A stretch of 64,000 bases of DNA from contig DXJV01000084.1 of assembly GCA_019056785.1 (NCBI GenBank), forward strand, positions 127,489 to 191,488. Reading direction: 5' to 3'. Both the position numbers and the translations under genes were made by a program. Of this stretch, positions 31,173 to 39,678 are shown piece after piece. Every line of letters begins with the position of its first letter. The first letter of the stretch is position 1. The notes beneath the pieces are model-generated. The model was given only the letters and a program-made list of their open reading frames with translations, made no database searches and was not told the DNA's origin. The stretch is from Candidatus Heimdallarchaeota archaeon. GTDB taxonomy: Archaea; Asgardarchaeota; Heimdallarchaeia; JABLTI01.

Positions 31173-32168
31173 ATGGATGGCAAAAATGAAGCGTTTTTAT
31201 TAGTGGAATTTGACTCAATGAAAGGGCCATTGATTAGAATGGTAAGGCCAAAAAAGGCGACTTTAATTAAGAAAATAAATGAAAAGAAATTGCTAATCTG
31301 GATCATCCGTGCGACAGAATTCTCAGTTCAAAGATTAGGGGAATTAACCGTTTATGCTAAAGCCCTTGCATTGGACGACCCGAACTTTAGCCGGAAAAAA
31401 AGGCAGTTTGGGGTAGCATTTTTAACGCAACGCACGTTAGAATTAACAGTGGCACAAAAGTTACTCGAGTTATTGATCCAAAAATGCAAAAAAGAAGCAA
31501 ATAACCAAGGATATTTTTTAATGTTACAAAAATTTTTGGAAACACTCGAGTTTGCTCAAGTTCAACTGGATGCAAATGCACTTGTAACCGAACCCGAAGA
31601 GAAAGAATTTGATTCAAATAAACTGCAAATCTTCAATAAAATAACCTTTGAATTTAAAGAGCTTGCTAAGGAAATAATTGTAAATGCTACAAACACCACA
31701 GACCAACAAAATAAGCAAAATAATGCACCGCTCCAATTTGAAACGAGAAAAATAAAAGCTCAAGTTGAGCTACAAGGAGAGCGCCCTCAAGATTTGAGCT
31801 TAGCATTGAACCTTTTTTTGCGTATATTGGAGAGATTACCGAAAGAAGAGTTGCAGACGAGAATTATTGCGGCAGTTGAATATCTCGACAGATTATTGTT
31901 CGAGAAAGTAGATATCGAGTATTTCCTTTCATTTCTACATTACTTTATTTCAATGGAAGAATTCACTATCAGCGAATTTAAAAAAGAAGAATTGATCGCC
32001 CAACTGAAGAACCTTCAAGAAACACATGGGGAATGGATAAAATGCTTAGTAACAGCAGAATTCACAGGGAAAAGCCTGGAACATTTTTTTAAAATAACGG
32101 GCTTTCGAAGAGAAGGGCTAGAATTACTAATTGATTTGCTTTTCATCAAAATAATTGCTGTTCATTAA
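31173..32168 (+). CDS. longin-like N-terminal domain plus helical protein
   Basis: Probable partner of the upstream GTPase-roadblock protein. The first ~110 residues begin EAFLLVEFDSMKGPLIRMVR, a strand-turn pattern typical of longin domains, including those of Npr2-like proteins where a GP follows the first strand. The remaining ~220 residues are helical (FEFKELAKEII, NLFLRILERLPKEEL) and unassigned. AAAGGAG lies upstream of its ATG and 19 nt separate it from the GTPase stop, so both are in one transcript. In eukaryotes longin and roadblock domains meet Rag GTPases in Ragulator, FLCN and GATOR1 complexes. The longin call rests on pattern only. Confidence 0.5.
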   Translation: MDGKNEAFLLVEFDSMKGPLIRMVRPKKATLIKKINEKKLLIWIIRATEFSVQRLGELTVYAKALALDDPNFSRKKRQFGVAFLTQRTLELTVAQKLLELLIQKCKKEANNQGYFLMLQKFLETLEFAQVQLDANALVTEPEEKEFDSNKLQIFNKITFEFKELAKEIIVNATNTTDQQNKQNNAPLQFETRKIKAQVELQGERPQDLSLALNLFLRILERLPKEELQTRIIAAVEYLDRLLFEKVDIEYFLSFLHYFISMEEFTISEFKKEELIAQLKNLQETHGEWIKCLVTAEFTGKSLEHFFKITGFRREGLELLIDLLFIKIIAVH

Positions 32169-32185
32169 TAATACATTTAAAGAAC

Positions 32186-32217
32186 AGAGGAGAATAATGG
32201 AATGTGAATTGCATTGA
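32186..32217 (+). promoter_or_regulatory. Shine-Dalgarno plus six-codon ORF overlapping the phosphoesterase start
   Basis: GAGGAG is followed by ATG at 32197, encoding Met-Glu-Cys-Glu-Leu-His and then TGA (32215-32217). The TGA overlaps the TTG start of the next gene (TTGA at 32214-32217). This layout would couple translation of the phosphoesterase to a mini-ORF. It resembles the leader ORF before glnA. Confidence 0.3.
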
Positions 32218-33017
32218 CCAGCAAAAGGGATCTGACATCACTCCCCTCACTAATGGTTCCAGGACAACCGGCAATCCTATTCAATGATAAGAAAAAAGGA
32301 AGAACATTAGTAGTCGCAGACCTGCACATTGGCTATGTCTACAATCAAAATAAAAGAGGGATAATTATCCCGATGGCGAGAACAGCAGAAGAAGAACTGC
32401 TGAAGCTGGTAAAAAAACTCGAGCCAAGAAGAGTCATTATTTTAGGCGATTTTAAAGATGAAATTTATGGCGCGGGCAACCCGTTAACCGGCAGAATTTT
32501 TTCTTTTATCAAAAAAATGACAGCAAAAGCACGATTAACAATTATCAAAGGCAACCATGATGGCAATCTCGAAGATTTTTTGAGTAAGCCAATTGAAATT
32601 ATCCCTGCAACCGGAATGACATTAGAATTACTCGAGGGAATAAAAATAGGGCTCTGGCATGGACATGCAACACCAGCACTTGATGTTATGAATGCTCAAA
32701 TAACTATTTCAGCACACGCACACCCCGCATATAGTTTTCGAGATCAATTGGGAACAAAAATAACAGAAAAAGTGTGGGTGAAAAGCAAATGGCGCGAAGA
32801 AACAAAAAAAAGAACCCACATTATTATGCCGGCGTTCAACCCTTACATTGATGGTTTCTCGGTAGATGGGGAGTTCTTTAAAAAGAATGTAACAATGCGT
32901 GAAGGGGTGGAGTTCTTGAAAGCAGAAGTTTTCACACTCGAGGGAGTCCTCTTAGGAACCATTGAAGAACTGCAAGAAGAACGAAGAAAAATAGAAGAGA
33001 AAAAAGAAACCAGATGA
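32214..33017 (+). CDS. calcineurin-like metallophosphoesterase (COG1407 type)
   Basis: Two-metal phosphoesterase with all family motifs in order: VADLHIGY (Asp and His), ILGDFKDE, IKGNHDGN, LWHGHATP and SAHAHPAYS. The pattern and the C-terminal PAFNPYIDGFSVDG match the archaeal ICC-like group (COG1407), whose substrates are not established. 267 residues is typical. Start TTG 32214, which overlaps the stop of a mini-ORF with a good ribosome binding site. It follows the GTPase/longin pair on the same strand and may share their transcript. The convergent FAD oxidoreductase gene ends 6 nt beyond it. Confidence 0.85.
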   Translation: MTSKRDLTSLPSLMVPGQPAILFNDKKKGRTLVVADLHIGYVYNQNKRGIIIPMARTAEEELLKLVKKLEPRRVIILGDFKDEIYGAGNPLTGRIFSFIKKMTAKARLTIIKGNHDGNLEDFLSKPIEIIPATGMTLELLEGIKIGLWHGHATPALDVMNAQITISAHAHPAYSFRDQLGTKITEKVWVKSKWREETKKRTHIIMPAFNPYIDGFSVDGEFFKKNVTMREGVEFLKAEVFTLEGVLLGTIEELQEERRKIEEKKETR

Positions 33018-33022
33018 AAAGC

Positions 33023-34408
33023 TCACTTCTTTCCATTTGCCCGAGCAACCACCACACCAGAAATCGCACTCTGCATAACGCCACGGGTAATGCCCGCACC
33101 ATCACCAATGAAGTATAAATTCTTGACGGTTTTCGACTCGAGATTTTTTGTCATATCAATACGAATACTATACAACTTGATCTCAGGAGCATAGATAAGT
33201 GTATTTGGCCCATCAATCCCAGGCATGATAGCATTAAGGTGAGTAAGAAAGTCTCGCAAGTCACTCATCACTCTACTTGGAATAGCAAAACTAATGTCAC
33301 CTGCAATAGCACTCTCGAGTGTAGGTCGAATAACGGAGCGTTTTAATCGCTCAAGGGTTGAACGACGACCGTTTTTCAAATCTTCGAAACGTTGGATAAG
33401 AACAGAATTTCCACCAGAGAGCATGTTTGCTAAGTTAGCAACATGTTTAGCATAGCGAATGGGTTGCTTGAAGGGTTCTGTGAAATTACACGTGACAAGA
33501 ATTGCAAAATTAGTGTTAGGACTATTTACATCAGTCCGGCTTTCACCATTCACACAAGTCGTTTCATCATAACGCTCAGTTGTTACGAATCCGCCAGGAC
33601 AAACACAAAAAGTACGGACATGGTCCTCATAGGTCCTTGTGACATATTCAATTTTGAACTCGTAAAGATTGTCAGTAAATTCTTTGCAATACTCATTTAA
33701 GGTTTCTACGCGAACACCGATATCAACGGCATTATTGGAGTAAGAAATTCCAAGTCGATTGCATTCGGCTTTCAACCAGTTTGTCCCGCCACGACCAACA
33801 GCCATGACGACCTTTTTCGCCTTGTATTCTCGACCATCGGCAGTTCGGACGCCGATCGCAACACCATCTTTCACTAGAATTTTATCGACTTTCTTCCGTA
33901 AAACAATGTTGATCTTATCTTTTAGATATTGATAGATGTTTTCCATAATTGCGGAAGCATTATCTGTTCCGAGATGGCGAATGGGGTAAGTGACGAGTTT
34001 CATGTTTTCTTTCCGGCATAGGCTTTCCATACGCTCGACAAACTCAGGGTCAGGGCTAAAATAGCGATCACCACCATTACTAAAACTGAGAATGGTTTGA
34101 TCAACATATTCAATTAATTCAGAAAGCTCTTTCATACTGATAAAGTCGCTCATCCAACCGCCAACAGTGCCGGTGACATCTTTGGTGATTTTACCGTCGG
34201 ACCAAGCACCGGCACCACCAAAACCACTGGTTATGTCACAAGTCTTGCAGGCAACGCATTCAATATTTTGCTCACGACGAGGACAATACCTTTTGGTAAC
34301 TTCTTTACCCCGGTCAATGAGAGTAATATTAGTAACGCCTTGTTTAACTAATTCTAAAGCGCAAAAGATCCCTGCAGGACCTGCACCAACAATTACAAAG
34401 TCATCCAT
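33023..34408 (-). CDS. FAD-dependent dehydrogenase (COG2509 type)
   Basis: Flavoprotein of 461 residues. The dinucleotide fold is at the N-terminus (VIVGAGPAGIFCALELVK), a cysteine cluster CVACKTC follows near residue 52 and may bind a metal or cluster, then SGFGGAGAWSDGK, a signature of this group. VVMAVGRGGTNWL and the C-terminal FIGDGAGITRGVMQSAISG complete the FAD-binding site. The substrate is not known for this group. No operon partner is clear: downstream is a convergent gene, and upstream the prepilin peptidase lies 72 nt away on the same strand. Confidence 0.85.
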   Translation of the reverse strand: MDDFVIVGAGPAGIFCALELVKQGVTNITLIDRGKEVTKRYCPRREQNIECVACKTCDITSGFGGAGAWSDGKITKDVTGTVGGWMSDFISMKELSELIEYVDQTILSFSNGGDRYFSPDPEFVERMESLCRKENMKLVTYPIRHLGTDNASAIMENIYQYLKDKINIVLRKKVDKILVKDGVAIGVRTADGREYKAKKVVMAVGRGGTNWLKAECNRLGISYSNNAVDIGVRVETLNEYCKEFTDNLYEFKIEYVTRTYEDHVRTFCVCPGGFVTTERYDETTCVNGESRTDVNSPNTNFAILVTCNFTEPFKQPIRYAKHVANLANMLSGGNSVLIQRFEDLKNGRRSTLERLKRSVIRPTLESAIAGDISFAIPSRVMSDLRDFLTHLNAIMPGIDGPNTLIYAPEIKLYSIRIDMTKNLESKTVKNLYFIGDGAGITRGVMQSAISGVVVARANGKK

Positions 34409-34480
34409 CAGTTCTTACCTAGCTGTCATTTTTTTACTCAATAAAAAATTATTCGCTAACTATTATAAATGAAAGCAAAA

Positions 34481-35773
34481 TTATGCAAGGCGAAAGAGGA
34501 ACAAAAGGAAATTACCAAAGAAGAGATAGAGAAGAAAACCAAGAAGCATAAGAAGAACAAAAGGAATACCTGGAGTAATCCAGACAAACTTCTTATTACG
34601 GGTTTGAAGCTGCCAAAGGGTTCGTAGCTGGCGCTTCTCCATTAAAGGCTCATCTTCTAATCCAAAACGCATTTTCAACTTCCAACTTGGCTCTCCCGTT
34701 TGCGTGCCAATTAGTTTACCTTGTAAGGAAGAGCCATGAAAATCACCGGTAAGTTTGCCTAGAAGTCGACCCTCAATTGAGCCGTCAAAAACGCCCTCCA
34801 GGAAACCAACAAATAATCCGGAAAAAGCACCAAAAGATCGCCCTTCAGAAACAATTAATTTCTCACCCTCGACAAAGTCAACGGCACGGTCCCTACCAAA
34901 AAGGTCAGTTTGATATTTTCGCAAAACATAATCGAGGTCCTCTTCGTTATCTTTTTTCTCGAGTTTCAAATGTTGAAAAATACTTTGTGCTTCAGCTATA
35001 ATGGCATTAACATCCTTGTCAGCAAAGGTATGAGGAGCAGCGCCGGAAAGAACCTTACCGACGATTCTACCAGCAAATTCACCCTTTAAAGAACCTTCAA
35101 AAAATCCCAAGAAAGAGCCATCCAAACGACCAGAGAAATCACCGGAAAAACGACCGGTAAAGGATCGATCGGGGAGAGCTTCAAGAAAATCGAAATGAAG
35201 TTTTTTAGGGGTAATCTTGTGGACAGCTTTTTGATAGCCAAAAAGAAAACAACGAGCCTTGTCAAAGAACGAACCTTGAACCTCAAGAAAAGGAGGAGAA
35301 CGAAGAGCGCGTATACTGTTGTAGAGGAGTAAAATAAGAGGATAAAAAAGAGCAAAAAGAGCACTATTAAGAAGAATGGACACAACAGAGGAGTCAATGA
35401 TCAGAAGGGGGGAGTCCGGCAGAAAAAGAAAAGGGGTGCGTTCTAAAAAGGGGTGTAAGGGAACAAGAACTGCAAGCGACCACAGCGCCTTAGAATCGGC
35501 ACCACCCCAAGCACCAATATAGAATAAAAGAAAGCCAAGGAGAAAACCAAGAACAATGTTAAGGAGCATTTCAGCAAGAACATCACTAAACACGCGGGGA
35601 CCATCATAGAAAATAAGGTAGAGAATATCTAGGACGAAACCAGCACCAACCATACTTAACCAGACAAACTCATGACGAACCTCTCGGAAAAGGAGATCTT
35701 GTACAGCCGCGTAGAGAAGAGCAAGAAGAGTAAGAATGGGGACAAGAATCGAATAAACATCAAGGAAAGTCAT
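34481..35773 (-). CDS. archaeal prepilin peptidase-like membrane protein with tetrapeptide glycine repeats
   Basis: Aspartic membrane protease of the A24 type that cleaves type IV pilin or archaellin signal peptides. The two catalytic aspartates fit D26 (in AVQDLLFRE) and D93 (in WGGADSKAL, the GxGD-like site), each at a helix end. Between the membrane core and the last helix is a large soluble part holding two blocks of a strict four-residue repeat G-x-hydrophobic-x (for example GRFSGDFSGRLDGSFLG; DNA about 35050-35166 and 34697-34830), each with nine or so repeats. I know of no such insert in the family. ATG 35773 is chosen; the open frame extends into the next gene. Confidence 0.7.
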   Translation of the reverse strand: MTFLDVYSILVPILTLLALLYAAVQDLLFREVRHEFVWLSMVGAGFVLDILYLIFYDGPRVFSDVLAEMLLNIVLGFLLGFLLFYIGAWGGADSKALWSLAVLVPLHPFLERTPFLFLPDSPLLIIDSSVVSILLNSALFALFYPLILLLYNSIRALRSPPFLEVQGSFFDKARCFLFGYQKAVHKITPKKLHFDFLEALPDRSFTGRFSGDFSGRLDGSFLGFFEGSLKGEFAGRIVGKVLSGAAPHTFADKDVNAIIAEAQSIFQHLKLEKKDNEEDLDYVLRKYQTDLFGRDRAVDFVEGEKLIVSEGRSFGAFSGLFVGFLEGVFDGSIEGRLLGKLTGDFHGSSLQGKLIGTQTGEPSWKLKMRFGLEDEPLMEKRQLRTLWQLQTRNKKFVWITPGIPFVLLMLLGFLLYLFFGNFLLFLFRLA

Positions 35774-35795
35774 AACAAAAACAACCTCGGAACTA

Positions 35796-36752
35796 TTATT
35801 TCTTAGGGTCAGAAGGGGGAGAAGTTTGCTCATCTTTGGAGTCAGAACTCTCTTTTTGGGCCGGTCGAAGGAAGCCAGCAGTGATAAGAATATTACGAAG
35901 ACGCTCTAAATCAGCCTCGGAGAGAGGTAAAACAGGGCGACGAGGAATGCCGACATTAACCCCCTGTAAATTCAGACCGGCTTTGATGGCTGCCGGGAAG
36001 GACCCAAGCTTGAAGCCAATCTCGAGGGGGATCAATTTCGTTTGCAATTCCTCGAAGCGGCCCTTCATCTCAACATTAAGGGCCTCATACAGCTCGACAA
36101 GAAGGCTGGGAACAACATTGGCACTCGGGACAATTGCCCCTTCAACTTTCCCCTCTTGGATGGCCTGGGGGGCAAGAAGACCGCGACCGGCATAAACACG
36201 GAAGTCATCACGAACACTCGCGCTAATATCGAGCAATTTCTTAAACTCATTACTCATCTCAACAAGACCAACAATGTTACCGAACTTGGAGAGTTTGGCA
36301 ATAAGCTCGGTAGGAAGGTCGATTTTACAGGAGTCAGGGTCATTGACAATCAGAAAACTATTATCAACATGCGAAACAACATGCTCAATATGAGAAACAA
36401 GCTCTGAAATATTAAGTTGGGGGATATGTGGTGGGTAGAGAACAAGACCATCAGCTCCACTGTCGGTGGCATAGGAAGCAATCTCAAGAATGCGATGCGT
36501 GTTATCAGTAGGAAGACCAATAAAAACAGGAACAACGCCATTGACATGATCAACAACAGTGTCAATAACTTGATGAAACTCCTCGTCGTTAAGGGAATAA
36601 GATTCAGAGCTATGAGCAGTAGGAAGGATGGCGTGGATCTCATTATTAATAAGATAGTCCACCAATTCTCGGAGAGCAGTCAAATCAAGTGTTTCGTCAG
36701 AATGGAAAGGGGTGACACAAGGACAACCAATTCCTTTGAATTTCTTTGCCAT
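35796..36752 (-). CDS. DapA/N-acetylneuraminate lyase family protein lacking the Schiff-base lysine
   Basis: TIM-barrel protein of the dihydrodipicolinate synthase family, 318 residues. The fold is clear (GIGCPCVTPF, then VVPVFIGLPTDNTHRILEIA and GADGLVLYPP). Known enzymes need a lysine on strand 6 (usually GIKE/GIKD) and a tyrosine in YNxP. Here the corresponding segments read VGLVEMS, with Val164 for lysine, and LIVNDP, with Val136 for tyrosine; the GTTGE loop reads AHSSES. It is therefore unlikely to act as a classical aldolase. The C-terminal tail is charged and Ser-rich. It lies between the prepilin peptidase and a small membrane protein on the same strand. Confidence 0.75.
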   Translation of the reverse strand: MAKKFKGIGCPCVTPFHSDETLDLTALRELVDYLINNEIHAILPTAHSSESYSLNDEEFHQVIDTVVDHVNGVVPVFIGLPTDNTHRILEIASYATDSGADGLVLYPPHIPQLNISELVSHIEHVVSHVDNSFLIVNDPDSCKIDLPTELIAKLSKFGNIVGLVEMSNEFKKLLDISASVRDDFRVYAGRGLLAPQAIQEGKVEGAIVPSANVVPSLLVELYEALNVEMKGRFEELQTKLIPLEIGFKLGSFPAAIKAGLNLQGVNVGIPRRPVLPLSEADLERLRNILITAGFLRPAQKESSDSKDEQTSPPSDPKK

Positions 36753-36794
36753 GACAATTCAGCTCGAATGTAACTCTTCATTGAAAGTTATAAT

Positions 36795-37148
36795 CTACTC
36801 CTTTTCAACTGATGACGTTAAAGATGATTTCTGAGAGGGTGAGGAGGCAGCCACAGCTGCAACAGAAGAACCCTCAGAGGTGGGGGGAGAACCAAGAGAA
36901 CGAGAACTTAAAAGCGTTTCAATGCTACCGAAAATGCCAAGAAAGAACATCAAAAAACCCGGAAGGACAAGCCAGGGGTCGTCGCCGGGGAGAAGAGGGC
37001 GAGAAGGAGTGAGAGCGCCCCAAAGAATGAACAGTAACCCAAGAAGAGAAGAAAGAATAAACCAAGTATAGCGAGACTGTTGCATAGACGTACACCAATT
37101 AAAGACATTGAAACGTTTAGTTCGTGAAATAACCATCGAAATAACCAT
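36795..37148 (-). CDS. small two-helix membrane protein
   Basis: Unknown function. About 117 residues with two hydrophobic helices (WFILSSLLGLLFILWGAL and LVLPGFLMFFLGIFGSI) joined by a Pro/Asp-rich loop, and a Ser/Thr-rich tail. The frame opens at ATG 37148, but an ATG at 37085 just before QQSRYTW would give a more usual short N-terminus. It ends with TAG. It is flanked by a PadR-type regulator gene upstream and a DapA-like gene downstream, all on the same strand; PadR regulators often control adjacent membrane proteins. Confidence 0.5.
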   Translation of the reverse strand: MVISMVISRTKRFNVFNWCTSMQQSRYTWFILSSLLGLLFILWGALTPSRPLLPGDDPWLVLPGFLMFFLGIFGSIETLLSSRSLGSPPTSEGSSVAAVAASSPSQKSSLTSSVEKE

Positions 37149-37193
37149 AATTAAAGATTTTCAATAGACCAAATAAAAGAAAAAAACACCATA

Positions 37194-37883
37194 TCAAGAG
37201 AAAATTTTGCCGTCAACGATGGCTAAAAGCTCCTTGTGGGCGTTCCTCAGAGCCTCCCGGCCAAGAGGAGTCAACTCATAGACCTTGCGCTCGCGGTCAC
37301 CATCAAACTGCGAGGAACTGACAATATATTGTTTTTCAACGAGACGATAAAGAGAAGGATAAATAGTGCCAAGAGCAATCTTCCGGCCGAAAAAATTAGC
37401 AAGACGGTCAACAAGGTCGTAACCATGAAGGGGAGACTGATCGAGAATGAAGAGAATGCGGTACTGAGCAAGGGATTTTAGCAACTCGAAACCAGGGTCG
37501 TCAACAGAAAGGTCAGAAGAAAGACCAGAAACAATGCGCCGGAGAGCAGAGAGAGCATTTTCAAGAGCAATGCGGCCAAGACGGGTGAGAAGATAGGTTT
37601 TGCGTTTGCGGCCGGCAACAAGAAGGTTGTGACTGAGAAGATACTCCTTGTGCTCCATGCGCTGGAGAAGAGGATAGATGGTGCCGGGAGAGAGACGACG
37701 ACCGTAGACAGGCTCCAAAAGAGAAGTAAGCTCATAGCCATGAAGAGGACCACGACGGAGAATCAACAAGATGAGAAATTGCGTGAGACCGGAAATAAGC
37801 TCATGACCAACTGGGGGGGAAACCGAAGAGGGGGAAGGATGACCAGGAGAGGAAAGATCAGTCTTTTCAGGCAAGATGCTCAC
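37194..37883 (-). CDS. tandem PadR-family transcriptional regulator
   Basis: Cytoplasmic DNA-binding protein with two PadR winged-helix domains in one chain. First copy: FLILLILRRGPLHGYEL then SPGTIYPLLQRMEHKEYL. Second copy: YRILFILDQSPLHGYDL then ALGTIYPSLYRLVEKQYI. PadR proteins normally carry one and dimerise, so this is probably a built-in pseudo-dimer. The open frame extends to 38039 with an implausible Phe/Leu-rich head; GTG 37883 gives a sensible start, about 30-50 nt downstream of a TATA-like TTTTTATAG on the minus strand. The likely targets are its own promoter or the small membrane protein gene next door. Confidence 0.75.
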   Translation of the reverse strand: MSILPEKTDLSSPGHPSPSSVSPPVGHELISGLTQFLILLILRRGPLHGYELTSLLEPVYGRRLSPGTIYPLLQRMEHKEYLLSHNLLVAGRKRKTYLLTRLGRIALENALSALRRIVSGLSSDLSVDDPGFELLKSLAQYRILFILDQSPLHGYDLVDRLANFFGRKIALGTIYPSLYRLVEKQYIVSSSQFDGDRERKVYELTPLGREALRNAHKELLAIVDGKIFS

Positions 37884-38065
37884 AACACAAAGATGAAAGG
37901 AAAGGAGGATTAATATACACACTATAAAAAGAAAGGAGACTTTAAAAGATTTATTTATAACAAAGAAAAGGAAAAGAAAGGAAAGGAATGAAATGGAAAA
38001 GAGAAAAGAAAGGGAAAAAGGGCGGGAGAAAAAAAGCACGCCCGGAAAAAAAAGGAGAAGAAAAA

Positions 38066-39457
38066 TTATTTGCGCTTAACTTCGGTGATAACACCAACAG
38101 CAACAGTCTGACCCATGTCACGAGCAGCAAAACGACCCAAAGAGGGGAAGTCAGCAAACTTCTCGCAAATGAAGGGAGCAAAAGGCTGGAAGGTAATCTC
38201 AGCAAAGTCACCCTGAAGAAGATAGTGACTGGGGTCATAATCGCCAGTGGCAACCAAAGATTTGCGCTGGGGGGACTTCTTGAGAATCTTGAAGTCAACA
38301 ATCTGACAGGCTTGAGCAGCCTGACCAAGATGAATAATAGGAGCATAACCCTTGGACATGCCGGTAGGCTGACTGGCACCAGGCTTGGAGAGGTTCTTCA
38401 AAACAAAGGTGCGGGCAACAAAAGTGTCGACAATCTTGGGCTCGTCCTTGCCAGGATGACCAACAACATCGCCCTTCTTAATCTCGTTGCGAGCAATGCC
38501 CTTGACATTGAAACCAATGTTATCGCCAGGCTTGGCCTCTTGCAACTGCTCATGGTGCATCTCAATAGACTGAACCTTAGCACGCTTCTTGGAAATGGGA
38601 AAGATAACTTCCTCGCCAACCTTGAGAGTGCCAGACTCAATCTTACCAACAGGAACAGTGCCAACACCCTTGATGGCATAAATATCCTGAATAGGCATAC
38701 GAAGAGGTTTGTCAACAGGAAGAGCAGGAACCTTGAACTCATTAAGAGCATCCATAAGAGTAGGGCCCTTATACCAGGACATCTTGTCACTCTTCTGAAC
38801 AAGATTGTCACCAGTCATACCACTAACAGGAATGAACTTGATACCAGAAACTTTTTCTTTGGAAACTAAACCACTCTTGACAAAACCATCAATGAGAGCC
38901 TGAACACGCTCAACAACCTTATTATAACCATCCTCCTTAAAGTCAACAAGATCCATCTTGTTAACAGCAACAACAATCTGGTTAATACCAAGAGTAATGG
39001 CTAAAGTAAGATGCTCAATGGTCTGACCACCAGGAATACGACGATCACCCTTGGGGGTCTTCTCAATGCGCTCAGTAGAAAGACCAGCCTCTAAATCGTT
39101 CTTCTCAGCAGAAACAACAAGAATAGCAGCATTAGCCTGAGACGCGCCAGAGATCATGTTCTTGAAGAAGTCTCGATGTCAAGGAGTATCAATGATAGTG
39201 AAAACAGCGCTCTTGGTTTCAAATTTGAAAAAGCTGACATCAATGGTCAAGCCACGCTCGCGCTCCTCCTGGAGCTTCTGGAGGACCCAAGCATACTTCC
39301 AACTGGGTTTGCCAATCTTCTCGGCCTCCTCTGCATACTTGTCAATCAAACGCTTGTCAACAGCACCAGCAAGGAATAAAAGGTGACCGCACATTGTACT
39401 TTTTCCGTGGTCTACATGTCCTATTATTACTAGATTGAGGTGTGGTTTATCTGCCAT
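38066..39457 (-). CDS. tuf: translation elongation factor EF-1alpha with an in-frame TGA at codon 93
   Basis: EF-1alpha (aEF1A) brings aminoacyl-tRNA to the ribosome using [12 protein letters not shown] (G1) and VAVNKMDLV (G4) are intact, and both barrel domains follow to residue ~463. The G3 box should read DTPGH, but codon 93 is TGA (39181-39179) where glycine is expected; the frame then continues without shift as [14 protein letters not shown] single base change from GGA would explain it. As written, translation gives a 92-residue fragment; the remainder opens at ATG 39157. Sequencing error, a recent mutation with another copy elsewhere, or readthrough are possible. TGA is an ordinary stop in neighbouring genes. 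A very A-rich leader precedes it. Confidence 0.88.
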
Positions 39458-39678
39458 TTTTTTTCACCGTTTTTTTTAGTATTTTTTTTCTTTTTTTGTT
39501 TTTTTTTTCTTAGTCAAAATCATTTTCGTTTACTTTTTTTCTTTCTTTTTTGATTTTGCTGTTATGCTTTTTTTTCTTCTCTTTAAGAATTTTTTGTATT
39601 GCTTTGAATTCTTTCTTTTACTGCACTTTTTTCTTCTCTATAAAAATTTTGCTTGTGTTTTCATTTTTCTTCTTTTTT
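39458..39678 (-). promoter_or_regulatory. extremely A-rich leader/promoter region of EF-1alpha
   Basis: On the minus strand this stretch is almost all A with scattered G, and GGTGA lies 8 nt before the ATG. A TATA candidate (TTTTTATAGAG) lies near 39636-39646, implying a leader of about 160 nt or more. Such a long unstructured poly-purine leader would favour ribosome loading on a highly expressed gene; this is inference. It abuts the stop of the next gene upstream. Confidence 0.4.
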
